Shown piece by piece: positions 9,187 to 18,164 of a stretch of 34,780 nt of DNA (within the stretch, counting starts at the first letter, position 1; the number at the start of each line of letters is the position of its first letter). This DNA is from Phycisphaerae bacterium (lineage in GTDB: Bacteria > Planctomycetota > Phycisphaerae > UBA1845 > PWPN01): the NCBI GenBank assembly GCA_012729395.1, contig JAAYDF010000343.1, forward strand, positions 1-34,780, given 5' to 3'. The translations under genes were made by a program, and so were the position numbers. The notes under the pieces are model-generated. The model was not told the origin of the DNA, did no database searches, and saw only the letters and a list, made by a program, of their open reading frames with translations.

Positions 9187-11190
9187 TCAGAAATCACTGG
9201 GCTCGTTGTCAGAGTCCATTGGCAGAAACGTGTCGGCATCTGCGTGAGCGGCACGCTGACGGGCGGACTTGTGTGCGCGACCCGAACCGCGGGCGGCGTG
9301 GGTGCCCACGGGCTTCCTGGCGGCTTTCGTGGTTGCCGCCGCGTGAGGTACATGTTCTTCGGCTTGCCCGGCCGCCCCGCCGACCATGGCCACCAGGTCG
9401 CCGACCATGCCCTTGACCGCTTGGGCCTGGGCCGCGAGCTCCTCGGCCGCGGAGGCCGACTCTTCAGCGCCAGAGGCGTTCTGCTGAGTGACCTTGTCCA
9501 TCTGCGACACGGCCGTGTTGACCTGATCCACGCCCTGGGCCTGCTCGTCTGAGGCCTTGGCGATCTGGGCGATCAGGCTGGCCACCTGGCCTGCAGACTC
9601 GCCGATCTTGGCGAAGCTTTCACTGGTCGTCTTGTTCAGATCGACACCGCGGGTGACCCGCTGCACCGTCTGATCGATGAGGTCCCCGGTCTCCTTCGCC
9701 GCCGTCGCCGCCCGTTGGGCCAGGTTACGCACCTCGTCGGCGACGACCGCGAAGCCCTTGCCGTGCTCGCCCGCTCGGGCGGCCTCGACGGCCGCGTTCA
9801 ATGCCAGCAAATTGGTCTGGAAGGCGATCTCCTCGATGACCTTGATGATCTTGCTGATTTGGTCGCTGGCATCGGCGATCTGGTTCATGGCCTCGGAAGC
9901 CTGCGACATGGCCTGGTTGCCTTGGACTACAATCTGCTTGGCCTCCTCCATTTTGTCGTTGGCGTCCTTGGCGTTGCTCGCGTTGGTCCGGGTCATGGCG
10001 GCCATCTGCTCGAGCGCGCTGGAGGTTTCTTCGAGGGAGGACGCCTGCTCGCTGGCACCCTCGGCCAACTGCTGCGAGGCGCTGGAGACCTGGCCCGCCG
10101 CGTCGTTGACCTGGTCGGCGCCTTCGTTGAGCTGCGTCGAGATGCGAGTCAGGTTCCGGTTGATGCCCCGGGTGATGAGAATGCCCAAGCCCATTGCCGC
10201 GACCACGCCGATGATCGCCGCCGCAAGCGAAATGATCTTGAGCAACGCCGCTTGATTCTGGCTGCTCTGGATCTCGGCTGTCGCCGCGTCGCGGTTGGCC
10301 TGCACGGTCTGGTCCAGCAATCCGAAAGCGGCGAGTTGTGCGTTGGCCGCCGGCCCGAGCAGGAACTCCTGGGCCTTCGCCATCGTAGTCAGAGAGTCGT
10401 TGGCCATTGCCAGCATGCCGTCGAAGCCCTTGAGGACTTCATCCATCTGCGTGACCATTTCGGACTGGTAAACACGCTGGGCTTCGTCGCGTTTGCCCTC
10501 GGCGACGAGATCCTTGATTTTGCCGACCGCTTCGTGGAATCGGCGATGCGGGGCTTCGAAACCGCGTAGCAACGTGGTCAACTGTGGATTATCGGTTCTG
10601 ACGGTCGGCAGCCATCGGCCGGCATCACAGGTGGAGTAGTCGTCGCCCCCCTCAAATGCCGCGCCGTCCGTGTACAACAAGTGGAGCACCTTCTGAGCCA
10701 GCGCATAGTGGTCCTTGGCAAACCCCTCGATCTGGCGAGCCAGCTCGGCGGGGTCCGCGATTCCCGCAGCGTCGAACTGCTTGCGCATCTCGAGAAACTT
10801 GTTGTTCTCGGCTCGCCAGTTATTCCACGCGGGCACGAACTGGCTCCATAGCTGGGCTGCCTCAGCGGTCTGAGGCAGAGCTTCGTAGACCTTCCACGCG
10901 TTTTCGTATTCTTCACGCGCGGCCGTGAGGTTGTTATGTTGCCGCCGGAGCATCTCCGGCAACAGGCCGGGAATGCCCAGTGTGCGCAGGGTTCCCCGGA
11001 CATTGTCGCCTCCCGCCTTGACCGCCAGGAGGCGATCCACGCTCGGCATGCGTGCCGCCCCGATCACGTCGATGTGATTTGCCCCGCTGACGACGGCATA
11101 GTAGCCAACCCCGCCCAGGATTGCGGTAATGGTGCTTACCAGTAGAAAAGATGCCACCAGTTTTCGCCCGATCGTCCAGCTTGTAGTCAT
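9187..11190 (-). CDS. Methyl-accepting chemotaxis protein with CZB-like motif in the sensor region
   Basis: A 667-residue transmembrane chemoreceptor. TM1 is about 11-33 and TM2 about 318-340, enclosing a helical periplasmic region. A HAMP-like segment follows, then the cytoplasmic signalling domain, whose hairpin tip is [20 protein letters not shown] next to [20 protein letters not shown]. Inside the periplasmic region, H161-Y, C188 in CDAGRW and H215/H219 (PHRRFH) have the order and spacing of the chemoreceptor zinc-binding (CZB) motif. Such domains are usually cytoplasmic, so the location is notable. The C-terminal 60 residues are Ala/His/Arg-rich and ends in EPSDF. AAGGAG lies eight bases before the ATG. 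No other che genes are in the window. It probably senses a small molecule, zinc or a zinc-reactive oxidant, which is inference. Confidence 0.95.
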   Translation of the reverse strand: MTTSWTIGRKLVASFLLVSTITAILGGVGYYAVVSGANHIDVIGAARMPSVDRLLAVKAGGDNVRGTLRTLGIPGLLPEMLRRQHNNLTAAREEYENAWKVYEALPQTAEAAQLWSQFVPAWNNWRAENNKFLEMRKQFDAAGIADPAELARQIEGFAKDHYALAQKVLHLLYTDGAAFEGGDDYSTCDAGRWLPTVRTDNPQLTTLLRGFEAPHRRFHEAVGKIKDLVAEGKRDEAQRVYQSEMVTQMDEVLKGFDGMLAMANDSLTTMAKAQEFLLGPAANAQLAAFGLLDQTVQANRDAATAEIQSSQNQAALLKIISLAAAIIGVVAAMGLGILITRGINRNLTRISTQLNEGADQVNDAAGQVSSASQQLAEGASEQASSLEETSSALEQMAAMTRTNASNAKDANDKMEEAKQIVVQGNQAMSQASEAMNQIADASDQISKIIKVIEEIAFQTNLLALNAAVEAARAGEHGKGFAVVADEVRNLAQRAATAAKETGDLIDQTVQRVTRGVDLNKTTSESFAKIGESAGQVASLIAQIAKASDEQAQGVDQVNTAVSQMDKVTQQNASGAEESASAAEELAAQAQAVKGMVGDLVAMVGGAAGQAEEHVPHAAATTKAARKPVGTHAARGSGRAHKSARQRAAHADADTFLPMDSDNEPSDF

Positions 11191-11835
11191 TGCCGAGTCT
11201 CCTTATTCGGCGAGTTTCGAATGCAGCGTCTCCGGTCTTGCGACACCGTTTACACGGCGTCCAAGATGCCAATTGCAGACCCGCTCGGCTTGGCCGGCGC
11301 TTCGTCGAGCCGGGCACGAACAGCGCACTGTTCGTGCCGCCCTTGGGCGTCGCGCGCGACCATCCGATTGGCTCTATGCATTCAAGGCGTCAGGAGGAAC
11401 AGCGTAACCCGTGTCCTGGCGCTGAACTCTGTGCTACGACATGTGCGCGATGTGCGCCCATGTGCGAAGCTCACCGTGCCCGTCAAGCGGTTCCGTCGAG
11501 TGAGCGTCGGAGTTGGTTTGATTACACCCGGCGGTTGCTTCAGGGCGTCCCTTGTTCACTTCAGCTATCGTCTTCGGGGGGGTAGGGCATAAGTAGTACT
11601 CATTAGGTATTTACGCTATAGAACTGACAAAGGGTATGGAGCCAAAGACTGAGGGTCGCCAGGGATAGGCGCGGGAGGGTGGCCGTCCAACGCCGGAACA
11701 CATGGGGTCCGATAAGAACGGTGCGGCGAATGCGACGGGACGCTGGGGCATTCCGCGTGATGGCGAGGAGAGTCTGGGGGTTGGGTGACGATCGTGCGAC
11801 AGGTGCGCGACAGCCGTCCTACCTCTATGCGACAC
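11191..11835. other. 645-base gap without a supported gene
   Basis: Upstream region of the chemoreceptor gene and downstream of cysK, both on the minus strand. It holds the palindrome at 11313-11338, three copies of ATGTGCG spaced 9-10 bases apart (11441, 11450, 11460), and an AT-rich patch at about 11588-11630 that reads TTGTCA on the minus strand with several A/T hexamers after it, a weak promoter candidate. Open frames here show no recognisable protein. Confidence 0.5.
11313..11338. promoter_or_regulatory. Perfect palindrome upstream of the chemoreceptor gene
   Basis: GGCACGAACAG (11313-11323) and CTGTTCGTGCC (11328-11338) are exact complements around CGCA, about 120 bases before the chemoreceptor start. 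It could be a dimeric-regulator operator or an RNA hairpin in the leader. The GAAC/GTTC halves are eight bases apart, so it does not match the LexA boxes I know. Confidence 0.5.
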
Positions 11836-12723
11836 CTAGAGCAGGGCGGTACTGAAGTACCGTTCGGCGCGGTCGGGCAGGATGGTGGCGATATTGCCCT
11901 TGATGCGGGCAGCGAGTTGCCGGGCGGCCCAGACATTGGCGCCGGATGAGATCCCCACCAGCAGGCCAAAGTTCTGCCCGAGTTGGCGTGTCGTGGCGAT
12001 CGCGTCCTCGTCGGTGACCTCGATGACCTCATCGACGAGGGAGACATCAAGGATCGGCGGGATGAAACCGTCGCCGATGCCCTGGATCTGGTGCAGGCCG
12101 GGCTCGTGGCCCAGCAGGGCGGAGACGTTCTTGGGCTCGACGGCAGCGATGTGTACGTCGGGTTTGTGCTCTCTGAGAAAGCGGCCAATGCCTTGCAGGG
12201 TACCACCGCTGCCGACACCCGCGACGAAGCAGGCGATGTTGCCGGTCATTTGCCGCCAGAGCTCGACGGCGGTCTCCTCGTAATGCACGCGGGGGTTGTC
12301 GGGGTTCTCGAACTGCTGAGGCACGAAAACGCGGGGATCCTCCGCGGCCATCTCCCGTACGCGGCGGACCGCTCCGGGGATGCTCTCGGCGTCGGGCGTG
12401 AGAATGAGATCGGCGCCGAGGGCTTTGATGAGCTTCTTGCGTTCGACGCTCATGCCTTCCGGCATGACGATGCGGACGCGGTAGCCCTTGAGCCGGCCGA
12501 CAAGGGCGACCCCGATTCCCGTGTTGCCCGAGGTGGGCTCGACGATGATGGAATCGGGCTTGAGGCGTCCGTCGCGCTCCGCTCCTTCGAGCATTGCCCG
12601 GGCGACGCGGTCTTTGACGCTGCCGCCGGGGTTAAGAAACTCCGCCTTGGCGTAGATGTTCTCGCCTTTGAGTTGGATGAGCGGCGTCTGGCCGATGAGA
12701 TCGAGGATGTTGTTGGTCAGCAT
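11836..12723 (-). CDS. cysK: Cysteine synthase (O-acetylserine sulfhydrylase family)
   Basis: A 295-residue fold-type II PLP enzyme that makes cysteine from O-acetylserine and sulfide. It shows the PLP lysine in NPGGSVKDR (Lys37), the phosphate/substrate loop EPTSGNTGIG (62-71), the PLP-phosphate loop GVGSGGTLQG, GIGDGFIPP, VGISSGAN near the pyridine ring, and the terminal LPDRAERYFSTALL typical of CysK. Length is slightly short of the usual 305-320 but complete, with no CBS or regulatory domain. ATG at 12723 was chosen because MLTNNILDLIGQTPLI matches the family N-terminus; an in-frame upstream ATG would add twelve unrelated residues. No serine acetyltransferase is adjacent. A CysM-type specificity cannot be excluded. 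Confidence 0.93.
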   Translation of the reverse strand: MLTNNILDLIGQTPLIQLKGENIYAKAEFLNPGGSVKDRVARAMLEGAERDGRLKPDSIIVEPTSGNTGIGVALVGRLKGYRVRIVMPEGMSVERKKLIKALGADLILTPDAESIPGAVRRVREMAAEDPRVFVPQQFENPDNPRVHYEETAVELWRQMTGNIACFVAGVGSGGTLQGIGRFLREHKPDVHIAAVEPKNVSALLGHEPGLHQIQGIGDGFIPPILDVSLVDEVIEVTDEDAIATTRQLGQNFGLLVGISSGANVWAARQLAARIKGNIATILPDRAERYFSTALL

Positions 12724-13002
12724 GAATACACCTTGGGTAGTTAATCGTCGCGGAAGCATAACACGGGTAGGTATCGGTGCTCAAGGGGCCGGTTTGCGGG
12801 AAACAGAATCACGGGAACATCCACCGAACCGTGGCGGCTGGCGGGCCCGGCACGCGCCGTCGCGTGCCACTGCTGTGTCAGCGTGCCTCTCCCGCGAGAA
12901 AGACTGCTCACAGCGGATGAGGCCTGCCCCCAAACATAAGCTGCAGCCCAGAATCACGGGAGGGAATCGGGCGTGGAGTTGGCGCCGCAAACGCCAGCCA
13001 CT

Positions 13003-14457
13003 TCATGGGCGAAGGCGTTCGGTGACCGGGCAGACAGCCAACTCGGGCTGGATGGTTGGCGGGGCAACAGCCGAGGCCGCGGGTGTGTGCTCGGAGGGCA
13101 ACAGGGTGTCGTTCATTGCCGCCCGCAGGCCCCCACGACGCAGCCCGATGACTTGAACCACGGCCGAGACAAGCTGAAAACCCGCGTTGCCCGCGACGGC
13201 GAGGATCACACCCTCGTGGGACGCCAGATCCAATGTGAGGGCGACGGTCAGCAGGCCGACCATACCAGCTACATTGCCGGCGGTCACCCAGATGGTACGC
13301 CCGGACCGGGTGTGCAGGGCGTTCACCAAGTGGTTGATCGCGGTGATGGTGGGCACGGGGATCAGCCAGAAAAGTGCGGTGAAGGTCAGGCCCAGAATCG
13401 CCGCGTTGTCCACCTCCATCCAGCGTACAAAGATCAACTCGCGAAGGCTGGTGACGGCCAACAAGACGGTCACGGCGGTGATGGCGACAAGCAGAACGGC
13501 GGCGAACTTCAACACCACATGGAAGTTGTGCCGGGATGTCGCATGGGCGATGACCGCGGGCTGCACGGCCATGAGCATGCTGACCACAATCCAGATGGTG
13601 TCGCGGATCAGGTTGTAGGTAGCGCCGTTTTCTACAGACTGATGGGCACGGTTGATCATGAAGATAAGGACCGGGCCGGCCAACTGCTGTAAGAGGCTGC
13701 CGAGCATGAGCGGGCCTGCGTAGCGGAAGTAGCCTGCCAGGTCCATGGTGGTGCCGGCGACATGTGTACGCCATTGGCGCTTGCCCACGAGGGTCAGCAG
13801 GACGAAGGCGGTTTCCGCCCCGATGCCCGTCAGGTAAGTCAATCCGCCCAGAACGGGCCCGGTGAGTTCGGTGTGGACGGCGTAGCCGAAGACAAAGACG
13901 GCCATGGAGGAGAAACGCAAGAGCGTCCCCACGCCGACGTACCAGGTCTGCCCGTTGGTGATGTGGCAACCTTGGCCGAGGCCCCGCAGTGCGACGAACA
14001 ACGGGATCGGAACGAAAGCCATTAGCCCTTCCCGGGCGAGGTTCTCCGCCACGGACGAAGCCCCAAGCAGCCGGCCGAACATCAAGTGGCCGATCAGATC
14101 GCTCTGGCTGACGAGGATCAGCAGGGTGCCCGAAATCAGGCTGCCCACCGCATAAAAAAGGGTGAACGTACGCATCGAGCGGCGATCCGCGACGGTGCGG
14201 ATAGCCACGTTGCGGGCGGTGAACATCGGGCTGTAGATGAACAGAGCGGTCACGAAAGTCATGAGGAACGCCGACAGGTGAATGCGTTCGCCTTCGGCGC
14301 CGTGCATCCAGGTGATGCCGTTGCTGACCAGGGGAGCGGCTCCGGACATCATCAGGAAGGTGAGGGCCAGCGGTGCGCTGAACCAAACGAGGTAGGGCAC
14401 AGTGAGCGCGCGTTTGGCTTGGGTCGGCGGGGTCGTCAATTGCGGGTGTGCGCTCAT
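13003..14457 (-). CDS. Multi-pass membrane transporter, MATE/MOP flippase-like
   Basis: A 484-residue integral membrane protein with about 12 hydrophobic segments in two similar halves, typical in size and shape of the MOP superfamily (MATE exporters, polysaccharide flippases, ANKH-like proteins). The half-repeats begin at VPYLVWFSAPLALTFLMM and FRYAGPLMLGSLLQQLAGPV, the second resembling the start of a MATE repeat. The cytoplasmic C-terminus (about 445-484) is Pro/Ala-rich and looks disordered. No family-specific motif identifies the substrate. The ATG overlaps by one base the stop of a 28-codon ORF (TGATG), with no good ribosome binding site of its own, so translation may depend on that ORF. 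No glycan-synthesis genes are adjacent. Confidence 0.7.
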   Translation of the reverse strand: MSAHPQLTTPPTQAKRALTVPYLVWFSAPLALTFLMMSGAAPLVSNGITWMHGAEGERIHLSAFLMTFVTALFIYSPMFTARNVAIRTVADRRSMRTFTLFYAVGSLISGTLLILVSQSDLIGHLMFGRLLGASSVAENLAREGLMAFVPIPLFVALRGLGQGCHITNGQTWYVGVGTLLRFSSMAVFVFGYAVHTELTGPVLGGLTYLTGIGAETAFVLLTLVGKRQWRTHVAGTTMDLAGYFRYAGPLMLGSLLQQLAGPVLIFMINRAHQSVENGATYNLIRDTIWIVVSMLMAVQPAVIAHATSRHNFHVVLKFAAVLLVAITAVTVLLAVTSLRELIFVRWMEVDNAAILGLTFTALFWLIPVPTITAINHLVNALHTRSGRTIWVTAGNVAGMVGLLTVALTLDLASHEGVILAVAGNAGFQLVSAVVQVIGLRRGGLRAAMNDTLLPSEHTPAASAVAPPTIQPELAVCPVTERLRP

Positions 14458-14543
14458 CAGTTGCTTGGGGGCGTCAGGGTCAGTTCTTCCTCGTGGGCCA
14501 GTTCCTTGCGGAAGCCGTGACGGATCCCCACGGCACTCTCCAT
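14457..14543 (-). CDS. Possible 28-codon leader ORF coupled to the transporter
   Basis: ATG at 14543 opens a 28-residue frame that ends LTLTPPSN. Its TGA shares one base with the transporter ATG (TGATG). The peptide is charged in the middle (FRKELAHEEE). There is no clear Shine-Dalgarno sequence before it. It may be a translational leader or simply a chance frame; the support is the termination-reinitiation arrangement and the lack of a ribosome binding site for the transporter. Confidence 0.35.
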   Translation of the reverse strand: MESAVGIRHGFRKELAHEEELTLTPPSN

Positions 14544-14814
14544 TGTACCGCATTAGGGCGTGCCTGACGAGCCCCGGCAGAGCTGTCCAGAAGACCGAGT
14601 TAACTTGTTGATGGACGTGTCCAGGTGTGGGTGACGAACGTCAACAAGTTGCCTTGGTCCTGGGGAGCAGCGATCGGTTGCCTTGGTCCGGGGCACGGAC
14701 CGCTCGGGCGGATGGCAGCCGGGTGTCTTGCGGGATCGGCCGGGCGGCCGGTAAGGTATCGGACGGTGGCCAAGGGTATCGAGCGGTTGCTTTACTGGTG
14801 AGAAGAGGTGTCGC

Positions 14815-15651
14815 ATGTCGTCGGAACCCGCCGTCAGAAACCTGCTACAGGGGGCTCGGGCGTACCTTTCCGGGCCGATGGATTTCGTGGCCTCGCGGGC
14901 CCATGAGAAGAAGTTCGGCTGGCGCAACCGGGTAAGTGAGTTTCTGGGGCATTGCGGGGTCACGGTGTTCGATCCGTGGCACAAGCCGGCCGTGCGTGGT
15001 ATGCGAGCCTACGGCGAGGAAGACATCAAGACGATCGAGGTGCGGGAGCAGTGGACGTTCGCGCCAGGGGCGAAGGGGGCCGCCGCCCGGGCCCGGTGTG
15101 CCGCGACCTTCGGCGAAACCGTGCACATCGACCTGCGCATGGTGGACATCAGCGATTTCGTGATCGCCTACTGCCCGACGAACATCTACAGTGTGGGTAC
15201 GCCGCACGAAATCATCGTCGCGACCCAGCAGCACAAGCCGGTGCTCTTCGTCAGCCCGCCGGTGCATTTCCCGACCCTGCATCGCCTCGAAGAGCACGCG
15301 GGCAACGACCCCAAGCTTCGCGAACTCGTCGAAGCCCTCAAGACGGAGATCCCCATCCGCGAAAACCCGCGAGGCATTCCCAGCCTTTGGTACATGCCCA
15401 TCGTGGGCGGCGAGAATTTCTTCGACGGTTTCGGTTTCGCGGCTTACCGGGAGCGTTTCGGGTGGGAGACGGACCACACCATTGGGCGGGAGCTGGATAA
15501 CCCGCCCGTTCGCCCGCTCCTTCCGTTCCTCGAGACGCTGACGCGGGGCAAGTACCCGCAGCGATGGAGCCGACGAGACGAGGACTTCAAACCGGACGAC
15601 GATTGGCTGTTGCTCGAAGACGTGCTTGAGGTGGGCCAGCAGGCGGAGTGA
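14815..15651 (+). CDS. Nucleoside 2-deoxyribosyltransferase-like protein
   Basis: A 278-residue protein with the Rossmann-like layout of the nucleoside 2-deoxyribosyltransferase superfamily. The first strand and loop are ARAYLSGPMDF (14-24), followed by GWRNRVSEFLGHCGVTVFDPW (35-55), then VDISDFVIAYCPTNIYSVGT (111-130) with PHEI holding the candidate catalytic Glu133, and KPVLFVSPP as the next strand. The C-terminal third (about 170-278) is longer than in minimal family members and ends in acidic sequence. The family cleaves N-glycosidic bonds of (deoxy)nucleosides or nucleotides, and some members serve phages or defence. GAGG lies about eight bases before the ATG. The next gene is an O-methyltransferase 57 bases downstream. 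Reaction not assignable beyond family. Confidence 0.7.
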   Translation: MSSEPAVRNLLQGARAYLSGPMDFVASRAHEKKFGWRNRVSEFLGHCGVTVFDPWHKPAVRGMRAYGEEDIKTIEVREQWTFAPGAKGAAARARCAATFGETVHIDLRMVDISDFVIAYCPTNIYSVGTPHEIIVATQQHKPVLFVSPPVHFPTLHRLEEHAGNDPKLRELVEALKTEIPIRENPRGIPSLWYMPIVGGENFFDGFGFAAYRERFGWETDHTIGRELDNPPVRPLLPFLETLTRGKYPQRWSRRDEDFKPDDDWLLLEDVLEVGQQAE

Positions 15652-15708
15652 GCAACTGCCCGCGAGGATCGACCGGGCCCGCGGTCATTCGTGTACTGGA
15701 GGCTGCGC

Positions 15709-16704
15709 ATGGGTTCGAGATGGACGCCCGATGCGGTGCTGGATCTGGCTCGCGCGTATCAGCCGAGCTGCGTGCTGGCCACCGCGTCCGACTGGGACGT
15801 GTTTACGGTTCTCGCCAGGGAGCCGCAATCGGCCGCGGCCCTTGCGGGGCGGTTACATGCCGATGTGCGCGGGCTGACGGTGTTGCTCGACGCGTTGGCG
15901 GCCATGTCACTTCTGCACAAGCAGGGTGATCGCTACAGCGTGCCGCCCGACGTGGCCCAAGTGCTCACCGAAGACGGGTGCGACAGTGTTCTGCCGATGG
16001 TGCGTCACCAAGCCAACTGCCTGCGCCGCTGGGCGCAGCTTGCTCGCGTCGTGCAGACTGGCAAGTCGGCCGACGACGTGGCGAGCATCCGCGGGGCTGC
16101 CGCCGATCAACAGTCCTTCATCGGCGCGATGCACACCATCTGCGGGCCGGTCGCGGAGACGATCGTCGCGGAGATCGGTGTGCGTTCGTTCCGCCACCTG
16201 CTGGACGTCGGCGGCGCTTCCGGCACGTGGACGATCGCCTGGCTGCGGGCGTTTCCAGAGGCGACAGCCACCCTGTTCGATCTGCCCGAGGTGATCCCGA
16301 TGGCCGCCCGGCGTCTGGCCGATGTGGGCCTGGCCGATCGAGTCACGCTGGTGCCGGGCGACTTCGATACCGACGAGTTGCCGGCTGGTGCCGATCTGGT
16401 ATGGCTCAGTGCGATCGCTCACCAGAACTCGCGCGAGCAGAACCGCGGCTTGTTCGCCAAGGCCTACCGTGCGATGGTCGCTGGGGGCGTATTGCTGATT
16501 CGCGACGTGGTCATGGACGACACCCACACCGAGCCGGTCGGCGGCGCGATGTTTGCCGTCAACATGCTCGTCGCTACCCAGGGCGGCTCGACCTATTCCA
16601 TGGCGGAGTACGGGGAGGATCTGACGGCCGTGGGTTTTGTGAATCCCACGCTCTGCCGTCGCGATCCATGGATGAACTCTATCGTTCGGGCGGAGAAGGC
16701 TTGA
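15709..16704 (+). CDS. SAM-dependent O-methyltransferase (acetylserotonin OMT-like)
   Basis: A 331-residue class I methyltransferase in two parts. The N-terminal winged-helix dimerisation domain is about 1-85, with the pattern DVFTVLAREPQSAAALAGRL then LTVLLDALAAMSLLHKQGDRYSV. The Rossmann domain carries motif I at 164-174 (LLDVGGASGTW), the acidic residue after strand 2 (ATLFDLPEV), VTLVPGDFDTDELP and GGVLLIRDVVMDD. This matches small-molecule O-methyltransferases of the type found in secondary metabolism and bacteriochlorophyll-linked methylation. ATG at 15709 has GGAGG six bases upstream; an earlier in-frame start would cover that site. It shares a strand with the deoxyribosyltransferase-like gene and may be co-transcribed. 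The acceptor is unknown. Confidence 0.85.
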   Translation: MGSRWTPDAVLDLARAYQPSCVLATASDWDVFTVLAREPQSAAALAGRLHADVRGLTVLLDALAAMSLLHKQGDRYSVPPDVAQVLTEDGCDSVLPMVRHQANCLRRWAQLARVVQTGKSADDVASIRGAAADQQSFIGAMHTICGPVAETIVAEIGVRSFRHLLDVGGASGTWTIAWLRAFPEATATLFDLPEVIPMAARRLADVGLADRVTLVPGDFDTDELPAGADLVWLSAIAHQNSREQNRGLFAKAYRAMVAGGVLLIRDVVMDDTHTEPVGGAMFAVNMLVATQGGSTYSMAEYGEDLTAVGFVNPTLCRRDPWMNSIVRAEKA

Positions 16705-16733
16705 GCGGCAGCCGCCCGGCACCTGGTACCTGC

Positions 16734-16862
16734 CTAGTATGACAGCGCCGGGTGGCGTTTTGCGTAGCGGCCGCCCCCTGTGGCGGCCGGCGCGTGAAAG
16801 CTCTCCTGCGGCTCAGCGGCCACCACGGCGGCGGCCGCTACCAAGCAGCGCTGTCATACTAG
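16734..16862. repeat. Nested inverted-repeat element (129 bases)
   Basis: The ends 16734-16748 and 16848-16862 are perfect 15-base complements (CTAGTATGACAGCGC and its reverse complement). Inside, GTAGCGGCCGCC (16764-16775) pairs with GGCGGCCGCTAC (16830-16841), and GGCCGCC can alternatively pair locally with GGCGGCC at 16782-16788. It sits in the 296-base gap between the methyltransferase and the beta-helix gene. It contains no ORF of note and resembles a miniature, non-autonomous repeat. The inner core recurs elsewhere in the window. Confidence 0.8.
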
Positions 16863-17000
16863 ACCGCGGATACACTCGTCCTCGGCACCCAGTGAGACAG
16901 GAGGTGTGTCTCACAAAGTGCGGGCGGGCTTCGGGAAATGAGACATCATCCTGATGACCTCACGGGGTAGTGCGAAGTGATAAACAAAGGAGCGTGCTGG

Positions 17001-18164
17001 ATGACGAGCTGGGTGAATACGATGGCCAAACGGTGTGATCGAGGCCGGTCGGCCTGGCCGTGTGGTGCGTGGCTGGCGGCGGTGTGTGTCTGCGCCGCGG
17101 GATTGGCGAACGGTGAGCCCGCGGCGACCCGCCCGGCTGCCGAGCAGGTGGAACGATTTGGGGCCACTGACGATGTCCTCGGGCCGCTCGGCGGTGGCGA
17201 GGGCTACCGGCGGCTGGTCACCGACGCCCACGTCCGCGTACGAACCGAGCAGCAACTCATCGACGCCCTCAGCAAGGCCGAGGCCGGACAGGTGATCTAC
17301 GTCGAGGACGGCATCGAGTTGGATTTCTCCGCCTGGGTGCTGGGCGAGAAGCTGGTGCTGGAGGTTCCCGGAGGTGTCACGCTGGCCGGCGGACGTGGCA
17401 AACCCGGCGTCGAGCCGGCCCTGCTCTGCAGCGACGCCTTTGCGACCAGGCCCCTGATCCGGGCCATGGGGCCGAAGGTTCGCATCACAGGCCTGCGCGT
17501 CCGCGGGCCGGATACCAAGATCCGCCACGAGCCCCTTCACCGCTGGATCGTCGAGGACGAGAAACGCGTCGGCAAGCGAGAACGCTACTACGCCTTCCCC
17601 ACCTCCGACGGCATCTCGAGCGCGCATCCCGGCCTGGAGGTCGACAACTGCGAGATCTGGGGCTGGGGCCACGGGGCGGTGTCCCTGGGCAAGGGGGCAA
17701 TCGACGCTCACATCCACCACAACTACATCCACCACAACCAGCGAGCGGCCCTCGGTTACGGCGTGGTGCTCAATCAGGCGGTGGCGCTGATCGAGAGCAA
17801 CATCTTCGACTACAACCGGCACGCGATCGCGGCCACCGGCCGGCCGGGCACCAGCTACGAGGCAGCCAACAACCTCGTCCGCGAAAACGCCAACGGCCAC
17901 CTGTTCGACATGCACGGCGGGCGAGACCGCAAAGACGGCACCGACATCGCCGGTGACTGGATGAAAATCCGCCACAACACCTTCCAGGCGACCCACGTGC
18001 CCGCCTTCGTCATCCGCGGCCGACCACGCGAGAAGGTCGAAATCCATCATAACTGGTTCTACATGGAAGCTCAGGCCAAGGCGATCATCTCTCGCGTGTC
18101 CCCGACCGATTTCCTGGAAATGCGGCGCAATCAGTTTGGACCCGAGCGTAAGGTGAGCGAATGA
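17001..18164 (+). CDS. Secreted right-handed beta-helix protein (pectate-lyase-like)
   Basis: A 387-residue protein with an N-terminal signal peptide (hydrophobic core about WLAAVCVCAAGLANG, cleavage probably before EPAAT). The mature protein reads as a parallel beta-helix: RVRTEQQLIDALSKAEAGQVIYVEDG is the usual start of such folds, followed by VRITGLRVRGP, the Asn/His/Gly-rich rungs VDNCEIWGWGHGAVSL (about 213-228), HIHHNYIHHNQ, ALIESNIFDYNRHAI and MKIRHNTFQ. This pattern is shared by pectate lyases and other polysaccharide lyases or glycosidases. I do not see a calcium site clear enough to name a family. AAAGGAG lies eight bases before the ATG. Its stop overlaps the start of the GH71/99-like gene (ATGA), so the two are coupled and probably act on one glycan outside the cytoplasm. 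Confidence 0.8.
   Translation: MTSWVNTMAKRCDRGRSAWPCGAWLAAVCVCAAGLANGEPAATRPAAEQVERFGATDDVLGPLGGGEGYRRLVTDAHVRVRTEQQLIDALSKAEAGQVIYVEDGIELDFSAWVLGEKLVLEVPGGVTLAGGRGKPGVEPALLCSDAFATRPLIRAMGPKVRITGLRVRGPDTKIRHEPLHRWIVEDEKRVGKRERYYAFPTSDGISSAHPGLEVDNCEIWGWGHGAVSLGKGAIDAHIHHNYIHHNQRAALGYGVVLNQAVALIESNIFDYNRHAIAATGRPGTSYEAANNLVRENANGHLFDMHGGRDRKDGTDIAGDWMKIRHNTFQATHVPAFVIRGRPREKVEIHHNWFYMEAQAKAIISRVSPTDFLEMRRNQFGPERKVSE

Noticed and set aside
11313-11338. The palindrome as a LexA (SOS) box because of its GAAC and GTTC halves.
   Set aside because: The halves are eight bases apart, which does not fit the LexA sites I know, and the neighbouring genes have no link to DNA damage.
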